NCBI RefSeq assembly: GCF_020905375.1
Contig: NZ_JAJJBU010000003.1
Location: 434,001-498,000, forward strand
DNA from: Arthrobacter cryoconiti
Lineage (GTDB): Bacteria > Actinomycetota > Actinomycetes > Actinomycetales > Micrococcaceae
Direction: 5' to 3'
DNA: 64,000 nt
How positions within the stretch are numbered: the stretch's first letter is position 1; every line of letters begins with the position of its first letter. Below are positions 1 through 8,199 of the stretch, in pieces. The position numbers and the translations under genes are program-made. The notes beneath the pieces were generated by a model. It did no database searches, was not told where the DNA came from, and saw only the letters and a program-made list of their open reading frames with translations.

Positions 1-1
1 C

Positions 2-904
2 TCTTGGGGGAGCGCCCCGGTGTGTTCGCAGAAGCTGACAACCCCAAACGGGGACGGGGAAGGCGAAGAGGCACTCTTTGGTCCCGGCGTCTTTGACATG
101 AAGGGCGGATTGGTCCAAGCCATGCATGCGTTATCGCTTCTGGCTCAGCAGGGAACTGCCCTGGATGGCGTCAGCATCCTTGTCACGGGAGATGAAGAGA
201 CGGGATCGGTAAGTTCCCGTACCCTCATTGAATCCGAGGCTGCACTGTGCAATGCCGTTTTGGTGCTGGAAGCCGCGGCACCGGGAGGGGCGCTGAAGAC
301 ATCCCGCAAGGGCGTGGGCTCATACCGGCTGGACGTGCACGGCCTGGCAGCACATGCCGGGTTGGAACCGGAAAACGGCATCAATGCAGCAGTCGAGCTG
401 GCTCACCAAGTGCTCGCCGTCGCTTCTTTGAGTGGTCCCGGAACCACCGTGACTCCAACCGTCATGACGGCAGGGACCACCATGAACACTGTGCCCGCCA
501 AGGGTTCTTTGACCATAGATGTTCGGGCGTGGACTGCGGCAGAACTTGAGCGGGTGGACGCAGGGCTTCGCAGCCTCGCTGCCGTGCTGCCCGGCGCAAC
601 CCTGGAGCTCCACGGCGGAATCAATAGGCCCCCGCTTGAAGAGTCATCGTCGGCGTCACTCTACGAACGGGCCCGCACGACGGCGCAAAAACTCGGGCTG
701 CCGGAGCTAACTTGCGTCGCCGTTGGAGGGGCCTCAGACGGGAATATCACGGCTGGGCTAGGTGTGCCGACTCTTGACGGTCTAGGAGCAGTCGGCGGGG
801 GAGCCCACGCCGTGGGTGAACACGCTCTGCTTGCGCCAATCGCCGGACGGACGGCGCTGCTGGCGGCCCTGATCGAGTCACTGCTCTGTGGGGAAGAACC
901 ATGA
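2..904 (+). CDS. M20 family metallopeptidase/deacylase, 5' end cut by the window
   Basis: Zinc-dependent amidohydrolase of the M20 (carboxypeptidase G2/ArgE/DapE) family. The frame is open to the left edge, so the N-terminus, including the first metal-binding His, is outside the window. Visible motifs are the bridging Asp in GVFDMKGG near the left edge, the catalytic Glu pair in VTGDEETGS, and a late metal His in GGGAHAVGEH. A dimerisation domain lies between them. The stop overlaps the next gene by 4 bp (ATGA), and that gene overlaps a racemase in the same way. This order matches the N-succinylamino-acid racemase pathway, in which an M20 enzyme hydrolyses the N-acyl-L-amino acid. A di- or tripeptidase role is the alternative. 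Confidence 0.85.
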   Translation, partial: SWGSAPVCSQKLTTPNGDGEGEEALFGPGVFDMKGGLVQAMHALSLLAQQGTALDGVSILVTGDEETGSVSSRTLIESEAALCNAVLVLEAAAPGGALKTSRKGVGSYRLDVHGLAAHAGLEPENGINAAVELAHQVLAVASLSGPGTTVTPTVMTAGTTMNTVPAKGSLTIDVRAWTAAELERVDAGLRSLAAVLPGATLELHGGINRPPLEESSSASLYERARTTAQKLGLPELTCVAVGGASDGNITAGLGVPTLDGLGAVGGGAHAVGEHALLAPIAGRTALLAALIESLLCGEEP

Positions 905-1689
905 CCGAGGTTTTAGGGACGATTGCCGTGGCTGCTGAATTCCGGGAACTGCACACCATGGCGGAGATGATCCAAGCCAACCAGCTGCTGGATTCCATCT
1001 GGCAGGGCGACGCTAGCAGCAGATTCGATCCGGCTCTGTTGGTGGCTATGGCCCACGCCGGAAATTACGTGGTGGGAGTCTTCCGTGATGATGAGATGGT
1101 CGGTACCTGTGTGGGCTTCTTTGCTGCCCCGGCGGGAGGGACACTGCATTCCCACATCGCCGGTGTCCGGTCCGATCAGGTGGGACAAGGGGTGGGACGT
1201 GAGCTGAAGGAACACCAGCGTCTTTGGTGTATGGCGCGTGGAATCTCCACCATCACGTGGACGTTCGATCCATTGGTGGCCCGCAACGCCTATTTCAATA
1301 TTTCCCGGCTAGGTGCTGCGGCCACCGAATACGTTGTGAACTTCTACGGAGCCATGTCGGATAACGTCAACGTCGGTCAGGCCAGTGACAGGATGCTCGC
1401 ATCATGGTCGGTGAACAGTCCCCGCCTAGGTCCATTTAGCGCCCAGGGTCTGCCGCTTGTCCTGGATCGTGGACCTGACGGTGAACCTGTAGAGGAGAGT
1501 GCCGACGCCGGCAAGATAGCTTTGCGCGTCCCTTCAGATATCGAACACTTGCGCACTACTGACCCGGAGCAGGCCATTCGATGGCGCCTGGCCCTGCGCA
1601 GGCAGCTAGGTGACCGCATGTCCGCAGGCTGGCATGTCACCGGCTTCGACAAATCAGGTATATACATTATGGAGGCATTGGAAACGTGA
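901..1689 (+). CDS. GNAT acyltransferase (COG3375-like), probable amino-acid N-acyltransferase
   Basis: A 262-residue GNAT-superfamily protein. The acyl-CoA-binding region is visible around HSHIAGVRSDQVGQGVGREL (about residues 80-100), followed by a hydrophobic strand with ITWTFDPLVARNAYFNISRLG, typical of the COG3375 group. It starts at ATG 901, overlapping the M20 stop by 4 bp, and its stop overlaps the racemase GTG start by 4 bp, so the three are probably translationally coupled. In Geobacillus a GNAT enzyme encoded beside an enolase-superfamily racemase transfers succinyl from succinyl-CoA to D-amino acids; the same role is inferred here. The acyl donor cannot be read from the sequence. 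Confidence 0.75.
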   Translation: MTEVLGTIAVAAEFRELHTMAEMIQANQLLDSIWQGDASSRFDPALLVAMAHAGNYVVGVFRDDEMVGTCVGFFAAPAGGTLHSHIAGVRSDQVGQGVGRELKEHQRLWCMARGISTITWTFDPLVARNAYFNISRLGAAATEYVVNFYGAMSDNVNVGQASDRMLASWSVNSPRLGPFSAQGLPLVLDRGPDGEPVEESADAGKIALRVPSDIEHLRTTDPEQAIRWRLALRRQLGDRMSAGWHVTGFDKSGIYIMEALET

Positions 1690-2834
1690 AAATAGAGTCA
1701 GTTGAATTGTTGCGAGTGGACTTGCCCCTCGTGGCACCCTTCACGACATCGTTCGGTACCCAGACCATACGCCGGGCACTGCTGCTGCGCGTCGTTGGTA
1801 AGGCACCGGATGCTGCCGGAGAGCTGGTTCCGGTCGTCGGCTGGGGCGAATGCGTTTGTCTGTCGGATCCTTACTATTCACCAGAGTATCTGGACGGCTG
1901 CGCCGAGCTGATGCGGCGCTATTTACTTCCGGCACTGTTTGCCGCTCAGGCGGACGGCCACGAGATCACAGCCGAGACAACAGCCCATTTTCTACGCCGC
2001 GTGATTGGTAACCCGATCGCCAAAGCAGCCGTAGAAATGGCCATTCTGGACGCACAATTGCGCGGCCGGAGTCAATCGTTGGCCAACTACTTCGGGGTCA
2101 CCCGCACCATGGTGCCCTCGGGAGTGTCCGTGGGCATCATGGATACGATTCCCGAATTGCTGGACACGGTTGCCGGTTACGTGGATCAGGGATATGTGCG
2201 GATCAAACTCAAAATCAAGCCCGGCTGGGATCTGGCCCCTGTGCGGGCAGTCCGGGAACGGTTCGGCGAGGAACTACTACTTCAAGTTGACGCAAATGCT
2301 GCTTATTCCTTGGTTGATGCGCCGCTGTTGCGCCGACTCGACGATTACGGCCTGCTACTCATTGAGCAGCCACTGGCCGATGATGACCTGTACCAGCACG
2401 CCCAACTAGCTCGCATGTTGCGCACACCCATCTGCCTGGATGAATCCATAGTTTCGGCCAAGTCAGCTGCCGATGCTATTGCCCTGGGCGCCGTGGAAAT
2501 CATCAACATTAAGCCAGCGCGTGTGGGAGGTTATCTGGAAGCACGCAAGATCCATGATCTAGCCCAGGCTCACGGAAAAGCTGTCTGGTGCGGCGGGATG
2601 CTGGAAACCGGTCTTGGACGTGCTGCCAATGCAGCGTTGGCCGGGCTCAGCGGTTTTACACTGCCGGGGGACATTTCCGCCTCGGACCGCTTCTACACCG
2701 AGGACATCACAGAGCCCTTCAAGCTTGAGGATGGGCAGATTCGCATCCCAACAGGCCCGGGCCTGGGCGTGGAGCCGATCCCGGAAATGCTAGCCAAATA
2801 CTCGCAAGGATCGGTAACTGTAGAAGCTAACTAG
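1686..2834 (+). CDS. Enolase-superfamily N-acylamino acid racemase / o-succinylbenzoate synthase-like
   Basis: A 382-residue member of the MenC/NAAAR branch of the muconate-lactonising subgroup. The N-terminal capping domain is followed by the barrel with catalytic Lys in IKLKIK (K174 and K176), metal ligands Asp202 (DANAAY), Glu227 (IEQPL) and Asp252 (LDES), and the second base Lys276 in NIKPARVGG. All catalytic residues are present. It starts at GTG 1686, overlapping the GNAT stop by 4 bp. No other men gene is in view and the neighbours are M20 and GNAT, which favours N-acylamino-acid racemase over menaquinone OSBS. Some members of this family do both, so an OSBS role is not excluded. Confidence 0.85.
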   Translation: MKIESVELLRVDLPLVAPFTTSFGTQTIRRALLLRVVGKAPDAAGELVPVVGWGECVCLSDPYYSPEYLDGCAELMRRYLLPALFAAQADGHEITAETTAHFLRRVIGNPIAKAAVEMAILDAQLRGRSQSLANYFGVTRTMVPSGVSVGIMDTIPELLDTVAGYVDQGYVRIKLKIKPGWDLAPVRAVRERFGEELLLQVDANAAYSLVDAPLLRRLDDYGLLLIEQPLADDDLYQHAQLARMLRTPICLDESIVSAKSAADAIALGAVEIINIKPARVGGYLEARKIHDLAQAHGKAVWCGGMLETGLGRAANAALAGLSGFTLPGDISASDRFYTEDITEPFKLEDGQIRIPTGPGLGVEPIPEMLAKYSQGSVTVEAN

Positions 2835-2872
2835 AACAGGCCGGCTAGAACAAGCTGGCTAGAACAGGCCCA
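2831..2872 (+). repeat. 14-bp tandem repeat, three copies, at the racemase stop codon
   Basis: Three imperfect 14-bp units (ctagaacaggccgg, ctagaacaagctgg, ctagaacaggccca) lie head to tail. The stop codon of the racemase lies inside the first unit. No stem-loop or promoter is evident in it. The rest of the spacer up to 3018 holds only the ribosome-binding site of the next gene. Confidence 0.8.
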
Positions 2873-3018
2873 CCGAAACAGACCCCATGGTGCGGGCCAA
2901 CGCAGCGCCTGATTAAGTATTTCACCCCGGCATCTGCATTCCAACTATCACCCGCCAGCACTGCACGGGTCCGTCAACTGTGGTCCATAAAACTGTGGCC
3001 AATAGCGAGGAGTAAGTC

Positions 3019-3846
3019 GTGAAGGTTTATATTTCCGTAGATATGGAAGGTATTGCAGGGGTGGCAACCTTCGATCAGATTTTTCGTGGTGGCACCGGCT
3101 ATCCCCGCGCTCAGGAACTGATGACGCAGGAAACCAACGCAGCGATCGAAGGCGCCTTTGAAGGCGGCGCCACGGAGGTCTTGGTCAACGATAGCCACGG
3201 AACCATGGACAACCTTCTCCATGAGCGCTTAGACCCCCGCGCCCGGCTCATTTTTGGTTCACCCAAAGCATTTTGCATGGCGGAGGGTCTCACCTCTGAT
3301 TTTGATGTAGCCCTGTACGTCGGCTACCACGCCCCCGCAGGTTCCGAAGGCGTATTGGCCCACACTTTTTCGAGCTACTTCACCAGTTTTTTGGTCAATG
3401 GGGAGATTGCTTCGGAGGCGGCCGTGAATGCATTGTTTGCGGCAACGAGGGGCGTACCCGTCGGGTTGGTCACCGGCGACGACGTCATCTGCGGTATCGC
3501 AGAACGTTCCTTCCCGGGAGTACGGACGGTTGAGGTCAAGGTAGCCCACGGAGTGATGGCTGCGAACAGTCTTTCCCCGACCTTGGCCCGGGCAGCTGTG
3601 CGTGCAGGCGCCAAAGCGGCGGTCCGGGGTGTGGACAAGACCCGGTTGCTGGTGGTGCCGGATCGTCTCCGGCTCGAGATCGGTTTCCAAAATGCCATCG
3701 CCGCTGAGCTCGTAGAAGCCGTTCCAGGAGTCAAACGGATCGGGGCGCTGACAATCGCCCGGGATGTTGACTCTACGGAAGACCTTCTAGGAATGATTAT
3801 GACTAGCTACAGCCTCGCCGGGGTTGCTGCCGCAGTGCGGCGCTAA
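3019..3846 (+). CDS. dppA: M55 family D-aminopeptidase (DppA-like)
   Basis: A 275-residue protein with the zinc-binding N-terminus MKVYISVDMEGIAG, the NDSHG motif (about residues 57-61) and the VGYHA segment (about residues 95-99) characteristic of M55 D-aminopeptidases. This family releases N-terminal D-amino acids from D-Ala-D-Ala and similar peptides, typically during recycling of peptidoglycan fragments. GTG 3019 is preceded by a gaggag ribosome-binding site. It follows the racemase operon after about 180 bp on the same strand. Its product, a free D-amino acid, would be the substrate for the upstream GNAT-racemase-M20 group. Confidence 0.9.
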   Translation: MKVYISVDMEGIAGVATFDQIFRGGTGYPRAQELMTQETNAAIEGAFEGGATEVLVNDSHGTMDNLLHERLDPRARLIFGSPKAFCMAEGLTSDFDVALYVGYHAPAGSEGVLAHTFSSYFTSFLVNGEIASEAAVNALFAATRGVPVGLVTGDDVICGIAERSFPGVRTVEVKVAHGVMAANSLSPTLARAAVRAGAKAAVRGVDKTRLLVVPDRLRLEIGFQNAIAAELVEAVPGVKRIGALTIARDVDSTEDLLGMIMTSYSLAGVAAAVRR

Positions 3847-3919
3847 ACCAAGCACCATGAAAGGCCCGAGTGAGCGCAACCCGAACTGTGGCTGGTGTTC
3901 AAGCCTGGCCCGCTGGTGG

Positions 3920-4579
3920 TCAGCTGGTGGCGCCGGATGCCATGACACCGGCACCCAAAACCGCCAAGATGGCGCTGCTGCTGCGCTCAATGACCTTGTT
4001 CACCTTGGGCTTGCGAAGCCACTTCATCGTCTTGTAGGCGAGCATGGCAATACTGAAAAGATACAAGGTTCCAATGATTCCCAGCGTCAGGCCCAGCATC
4101 ATCGCCATGGCCAGTGTGTTCCCGCCGTGCGGGATGAACTGGGGAACCACGGCTAGAAAAAATAGGCCAACCTTGGGATTTAGGAGCGTGGATACTAATC
4201 CGGATGCGTAAGCACTGCGTTTGGAATAGCGAAGGGGCTCTTGGTTGCCATCGCTGGGCGCACCCTCTTTAGCTGCCTTGCGTGCTTTCATGAACGATGA
4301 GATGCCCAAATACAGTAAGTACAGGCCGCCGGCGATCTTAATCCAGCGGAAGGCTTGCGCGGATTGCTCTAAAACGGCTGCCAGACCAAAGCCTACAAGG
4401 GCCGCCCAGATCAGCGTCCCGGAACCGGAACCTGCGGCGGCAGCCATACCTGAGCGGACATTGCTCAGTGATATCCGCAGGACCAAAAACGTGTCTGGGC
4501 CAGGGATGAGGGCCAGCATCAAACACAGGCCTGCGAAGGCAAGCAGTGAAACAAGAGTCATGGTCTTATTCTCCGGCAT
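3920..4579 (-). CDS. LysE/RhtB family amino-acid exporter
   Basis: A 219-residue membrane protein with the LysE signature near the N-terminus (LALIPGPDTFLVLR), about six hydrophobic helices and the glycine-rich GLYLLYLG segment near residue 87. The family exports amino acids such as lysine, arginine, threonine or homoserine. It converges with dppA, leaving about 70 bp between the stops, so it is not in that operon, but placement beside amino-acid salvage genes is suggestive. The substrate cannot be told from sequence. Confidence 0.85.
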   Translation of the reverse strand: MPENKTMTLVSLLAFAGLCLMLALIPGPDTFLVLRISLSNVRSGMAAAAGSGSGTLIWAALVGFGLAAVLEQSAQAFRWIKIAGGLYLLYLGISSFMKARKAAKEGAPSDGNQEPLRYSKRSAYASGLVSTLLNPKVGLFFLAVVPQFIPHGGNTLAMAMMLGLTLGIIGTLYLFSIAMLAYKTMKWLRKPKVNKVIERSSSAILAVLGAGVMASGATS

Positions 4580-4654
4580 CGTCGGCGCCGCTTCCCCCCA
4601 TCACCTAAATAAACGGAAATATTACTTATCTGCCATCCCAGACGGAGGGCTCGG

Positions 4655-5902
4655 ATGACTGCCCAAGCCTCCCGCCCGGCGTCGTACGCTGGAATCATGA
4701 GCGAACTGATCACCAACATCGGTGAATTGATGACCCAAAACCTAGAAGTCGGCACCGTGCATAATGCCGCCGTCGTGCTGGACGGGGAACGTATTGCGTG
4801 GATTGGTGATGGCGCAAAAGCGCCTGCCGCGGACACCGTCACCGATGCGGGTGGCCGGGCTCTCCTGCCGGGGTGGGTTGACTCGCACTCCCACCTAATT
4901 TTTGCCGGGGACAGGACGGCGGAATTCGAGGCCCGAATGGCGGGAGAAAGCTATAGCGCCGGCGGGATTGCCGTGTCCATGAATGCCACCCGCGCCGCCA
5001 GTGATTACGAGCTGACGCGGCTTGCTCTGGGCCGGGCGGCCGAGGCCCTTTCGCAGGGAACCACCTATCTTGAGACGAAGACGGGGTACGGACTGGACGT
5101 GGAGAATGAGGCTCGCAGCGCTCGGATCGCCGCCTCCATGGCCGACGAGGTCACTTATTTGGGGGCACATTTGGTTCCAGCCGGCTCTGACCCGGAAGAC
5201 TACACGGACTTGGTGTGTGGGCAAATGCTGCGGGCTGTGCGCCCCTATGTGAAGTGGGCCGACGTCTTTTGTGAGACCGGTGCCTTCACGCCGGCGCAGT
5301 CTCGCCGTGTGCTGCAGGCGTGTGCCGATGCCGGATTGGGGCTTCGCGTGCACGGGAACCAGCTGGGGCGAGGTGCCGGGGTGGCGCTGGCCGTTGAATT
5401 TGGGGCTGCGAGCGTGGATCACGTGAACTACCTTTCGGACGACGACGTTGCTCTCCTCGCCGGGTCTTGGTCGGCTTGGGATGGGGGAGCAGGAACTAGA
5501 GGCACCGTCGCCACAGTGCTGCCAGCCTGTGACTTGTCCACGCGCCAGCCCTTGGCCCCTGCCCGGCGCTTGCTTGACGCAGGCGTCCAGCTAGCGATTG
5601 CTTCCAATTGCAATCCGGGCACGTCCTACACATCGTCCATGGCTTATTGCGTGACGACGGCGGTCCTCCAGATGCACCTGAGCGTGCAGGAAGCTGTCCG
5701 CGCAGCTACTTGGGGCGGCGCCTTGGCGTTGGGCCGGGAGACGGGAGTGGACCTGGATGGTCGACGTGCCGTTGGGTCCATCGCGGTGGGGCACCGCGCG
5801 GATCTGCACATGCTCAATGCGCCGTCGGCGACCCATCTGGCCTACCGGCCGGGTATTCCACTGACACACGCCGTGTGGCGTGCTGGACTACGCGAACGCT
5901 GA
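4655..5902 (+). CDS. hutI: Imidazolonepropionase
   Basis: Amidohydrolase that opens 4-imidazolone-5-propionate to N-formimino-L-glutamate in histidine degradation. It shows the metal-binding DSHSHLIFAGDR motif near residue 78, the FAGDRTAEFEARMAGESY region that binds substrate, the ETKTGYGLD segment, a HGNQLG strand and SNCNPGTSY late in the barrel. The length of 415 residues suits the family. ATG 4655 has a ggaggg site 5 bp upstream. An in-frame ATG at 4697 (MSELITNIGELMTQ) matches where I expect homologues to begin, so the first 14 residues are uncertain. hutH and hutU are not in the window. Confidence 0.93.
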   Translation: MTAQASRPASYAGIMSELITNIGELMTQNLEVGTVHNAAVVLDGERIAWIGDGAKAPAADTVTDAGGRALLPGWVDSHSHLIFAGDRTAEFEARMAGESYSAGGIAVSMNATRAASDYELTRLALGRAAEALSQGTTYLETKTGYGLDVENEARSARIAASMADEVTYLGAHLVPAGSDPEDYTDLVCGQMLRAVRPYVKWADVFCETGAFTPAQSRRVLQACADAGLGLRVHGNQLGRGAGVALAVEFGAASVDHVNYLSDDDVALLAGSWSAWDGGAGTRGTVATVLPACDLSTRQPLAPARRLLDAGVQLAIASNCNPGTSYTSSMAYCVTTAVLQMHLSVQEAVRAATWGGALALGRETGVDLDGRRAVGSIAVGHRADLHMLNAPSATHLAYRPGIPLTHAVWRAGLRER

Positions 5903-6094
5903 GGACTGTTCGCGAGACGTAGGGATTGGCCGGACGATGGAAGATGGGCGGCATCCAAACCGAATATAGTGATTGATGATGACGTTTTCATATCTCTTGC
6001 AATCATCTTGTGCTAAAGTTGGCATAAATTAGCCAGCACGTGTCGCCTGCAGAAAATTGCGCCGACGCCGTTTTTCCAGAGGAGAACCCACACG

Positions 6095-7009
6095 ATGAGT
6101 GAAAACACCGTTAGCGAACTTGGCCCCTTCATGGAAGCCGAGCTCACGAGCCAACCTCAGGTTTGGACCACAGCAATTGCCCAGGCTAAGAGCGAATCGC
6201 TCTTGCCAGCTGACGGCCTCCGGGTTGCGGTCATCGGCTGCGGTACGTCCTGGTTCATGGCCCAGAGCTACGCAGCCGCCCGTGAAACGGCGGGCAAGGG
6301 AGTCACAGATGCGTTCGCCGCGTCCGAGGCTTTCTTGGGCGCGCAGCGCGGTTATGACGCCGTTGTCGCTATCACCCGTTCCGGGACCACCACCGAAGTT
6401 TTGGAAATCCTCACGGCCCTTAAAGGTACTGTGCACACGGTCGCGCTGGTGGGCGATCTTTCTTCGTCAATCAGGACCCTCGCTGACGCCGTCGTCGAAC
6501 TTCCCTATGCGGATGAAAAGTCCGTCGTTCAAACACGCTTTGCCACGACCGCCTTGGCATACCTCCTAACCAGCGTGGGCATGGATCTTCTCGGAGCCGT
6601 CGAAGAGGCCAAAGATGCGGTCAGCGCCCCGGTTGAGCAAGAGCTAATTGACGCCGAGCAGTTCACGTTCCTAGGCACGGGCTGGACAGTTGGCCTGGCG
6701 AACGAGGCCGGACTGAAAATGCGCGAGGCAGTGCAGGGCTGGACAGAGTCTTACCCCGCGAAGGAATACCGTCACGGCCCCATCTCCATCGCCGCCCCGA
6801 ACCGTGTTACTTGGATGTTTGGTGATCAGCCCGAGGGACTGGATAAGGACGTTGCCAAGACCGGCGCGCTGTACATCAACACCACCATGCACCCGCTGGC
6901 TGAGCTGGCCCGCGTCCACCGCGTCACACTTGAACGTGCCCGCGCTCGCGGCATGAACCCGGATTTGCCCCGCAACCTCACCCGCTCCGTGATTCTGACC
7001 GACTCATAA
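6095..7009 (+). CDS. SIS-domain sugar-phosphate isomerase/deaminase
   Basis: A 304-residue protein with two SIS (sugar isomerase) domains. The first carries VIGCGTSWFMAQSYAAA (about residues 46-62) and the phospho-sugar-binding ITRSGTTTEVLE. The second carries FLGTGWTVGLANEAGLKMRE with the glutamate used by GlmS/NagB-II/AgaS-type enzymes, then EYRHGP. First gene of a five-gene run with two kinases, a class II aldolase and a DeoR regulator, which suggests deamination of galactosamine-6-phosphate (or glucosamine-6-phosphate) to the ketose phosphate. The ribosome-binding site is agaggag. The 190-bp AT-rich spacer upstream is the likely promoter region. The exact substrate is inferred from context only. 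Confidence 0.8.
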   Translation: MSENTVSELGPFMEAELTSQPQVWTTAIAQAKSESLLPADGLRVAVIGCGTSWFMAQSYAAARETAGKGVTDAFAASEAFLGAQRGYDAVVAITRSGTTTEVLEILTALKGTVHTVALVGDLSSSIRTLADAVVELPYADEKSVVQTRFATTALAYLLTSVGMDLLGAVEEAKDAVSAPVEQELIDAEQFTFLGTGWTVGLANEAGLKMREAVQGWTESYPAKEYRHGPISIAAPNRVTWMFGDQPEGLDKDVAKTGALYINTTMHPLAELARVHRVTLERARARGMNPDLPRNLTRSVILTDS

Positions 7010-7203
7010 GTGCTGGCAGGCTGGCCTCTGCTGGCTGGCATGCTGCCAAGTTTTCTCGCTCGCCTGCCGATGAGCTAACCTGCCGGCTGGATCACGTCTG
7101 CGCGCGAACGTGAGCCGCCGGGTTGGTCTTCGGTTGGCTCCGGCAACATACCCTAGGAAATGACCGTGGCATTTCTCCTGTTTCCTGCGAAAGTTACGTA
7201 TTG

Positions 7204-8199
7204 ATGAACTCTTTGACGCACAATTCACAGATGATGCCCAGCGTCCCCGTCTCTTCGGATGCTGGGGTCGTTCTAGCCTTTGACGTCGGTGGGACTGATA
7301 TGAAGGTCGGGTTGGTGGTCGGGGATCTTGGCGTCGCCAGCCATGAGGTCTTGGACCTCCAACGTCACCGCACACCGTTGGATGGCGCCCGTTCAGGAGA
7401 TACTGTCTGCGCGCGAATCGTGGAACTGTTCCACGAGTACGCACAGGCGCACCCGCAGCAAAAGATCGCGGCCGTGGGCGTGACAGTCCCGGGGATCGTC
7501 GATGAGATCAACGGGGTGGGCATCTATTCCGCTAATTTGGGGTGGCAGAATTATCCCTTTACTGCCACCTTGACCGCCGCATTAGGGGTGCCGGTAGCTT
7601 TCGGCCACGATGTGGCGATGGCCGGAGAAGCGGAGTTTAACTTAGGGGCTGCCACCGGGAAATCAGATGTCGCCGTGCTGGTGATTGGAACCGGAATTGC
7701 GGGAGCTTTCTTTGCTGATGGACACCGGATCCAGGGTGCCGGATATGCAGGGGAGGTAGGTCATGCGCTGGTGCCGGGGCCCGACGGGAAGCTCGTCATT
7801 TTAGAGTCGTTGGCCTCCGCTGGTGGTATTGCACGGCGCTATGGGGAAGCATGTGGCACGGTGGTTGGCGGTGCGCGGCAGGTCCTTGAGCGTGCCCGCG
7901 CTGGCGACGTCACAGCAGTGCGTATTTGGGCGGAGGCGGTGGATGCACTGGCGTTCAGTGTTGCCCAATGTGTAGCGATGCTGGGAACAAATACAGTAGT
8001 GCTCGGCGGCGGCCTGTCAATGGCAGGAAGCGACTTATTTGTTCCACTCGCACGGCGCGTCGATGAACTTCTGACCTTCCAGCGCCGGCCTGATTACGTG
8101 CCCGCTTCACTGGGGGAAAATGCTGGCCTCATCGGATCCGCGTTGAAAGCCCGCTCCCTGCTGACTGGAGGCACCTTGCTGACTGGAGGCACCTTGTGA
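7204..8199 (+). CDS. ROK family sugar kinase
   Basis: ROK-family kinase with the N-terminal ATP-phosphate motif LAFDVGGTDMKVGLVVGD, the GVTVPGIVD segment, the ROK active-site region GHDVAMAGEAEFNLGAA (general-base Asp in GHD) and IGTGIAGAFFADG, then EVGHALV. The CxCGxxGC zinc motif seen in many ROK kinases is replaced by a stretch without cysteines, which is known in glucokinase-like and allokinase-like members. An in-frame GTG at 7123 would extend it by 27 residues unlike any family N-terminus, so ATG 7204 is preferred, though no strong ribosome-binding site is seen. The C-terminus ends in a duplicated LLTGGT encoded by an 18-bp tandem repeat. Likely phosphorylates the hexose or hexosamine entering the pathway. 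Confidence 0.85.
   Translation: MNSLTHNSQMMPSVPVSSDAGVVLAFDVGGTDMKVGLVVGDLGVASHEVLDLQRHRTPLDGARSGDTVCARIVELFHEYAQAHPQQKIAAVGVTVPGIVDEINGVGIYSANLGWQNYPFTATLTAALGVPVAFGHDVAMAGEAEFNLGAATGKSDVAVLVIGTGIAGAFFADGHRIQGAGYAGEVGHALVPGPDGKLVILESLASAGGIARRYGEACGTVVGGARQVLERARAGDVTAVRIWAEAVDALAFSVAQCVAMLGTNTVVLGGGLSMAGSDLFVPLARRVDELLTFQRRPDYVPASLGENAGLIGSALKARSLLTGGTLLTGGTL
8161..8196 (+). repeat. 18-bp tandem duplication carrying the pfkB-type gene's ribosome-binding site
   Basis: Two identical 18-bp units (ctgactggaggcaccttg) form the last codons of the ROK kinase gene. Each contains GGAGG. The second GGAGG (8185-8189) sits 6 bp before the GTG start at 8196; the first lies 18 bp further upstream. The duplication is in frame and adds six residues to the kinase tail. 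Confidence 0.9.

Noticed and set aside
7157-7175. gaaatg/catttc dyad upstream of the ROK gene as a DeoR operator
   Set aside because: Six-base arms are too short to separate from chance and no second copy was found before the SIS gene.
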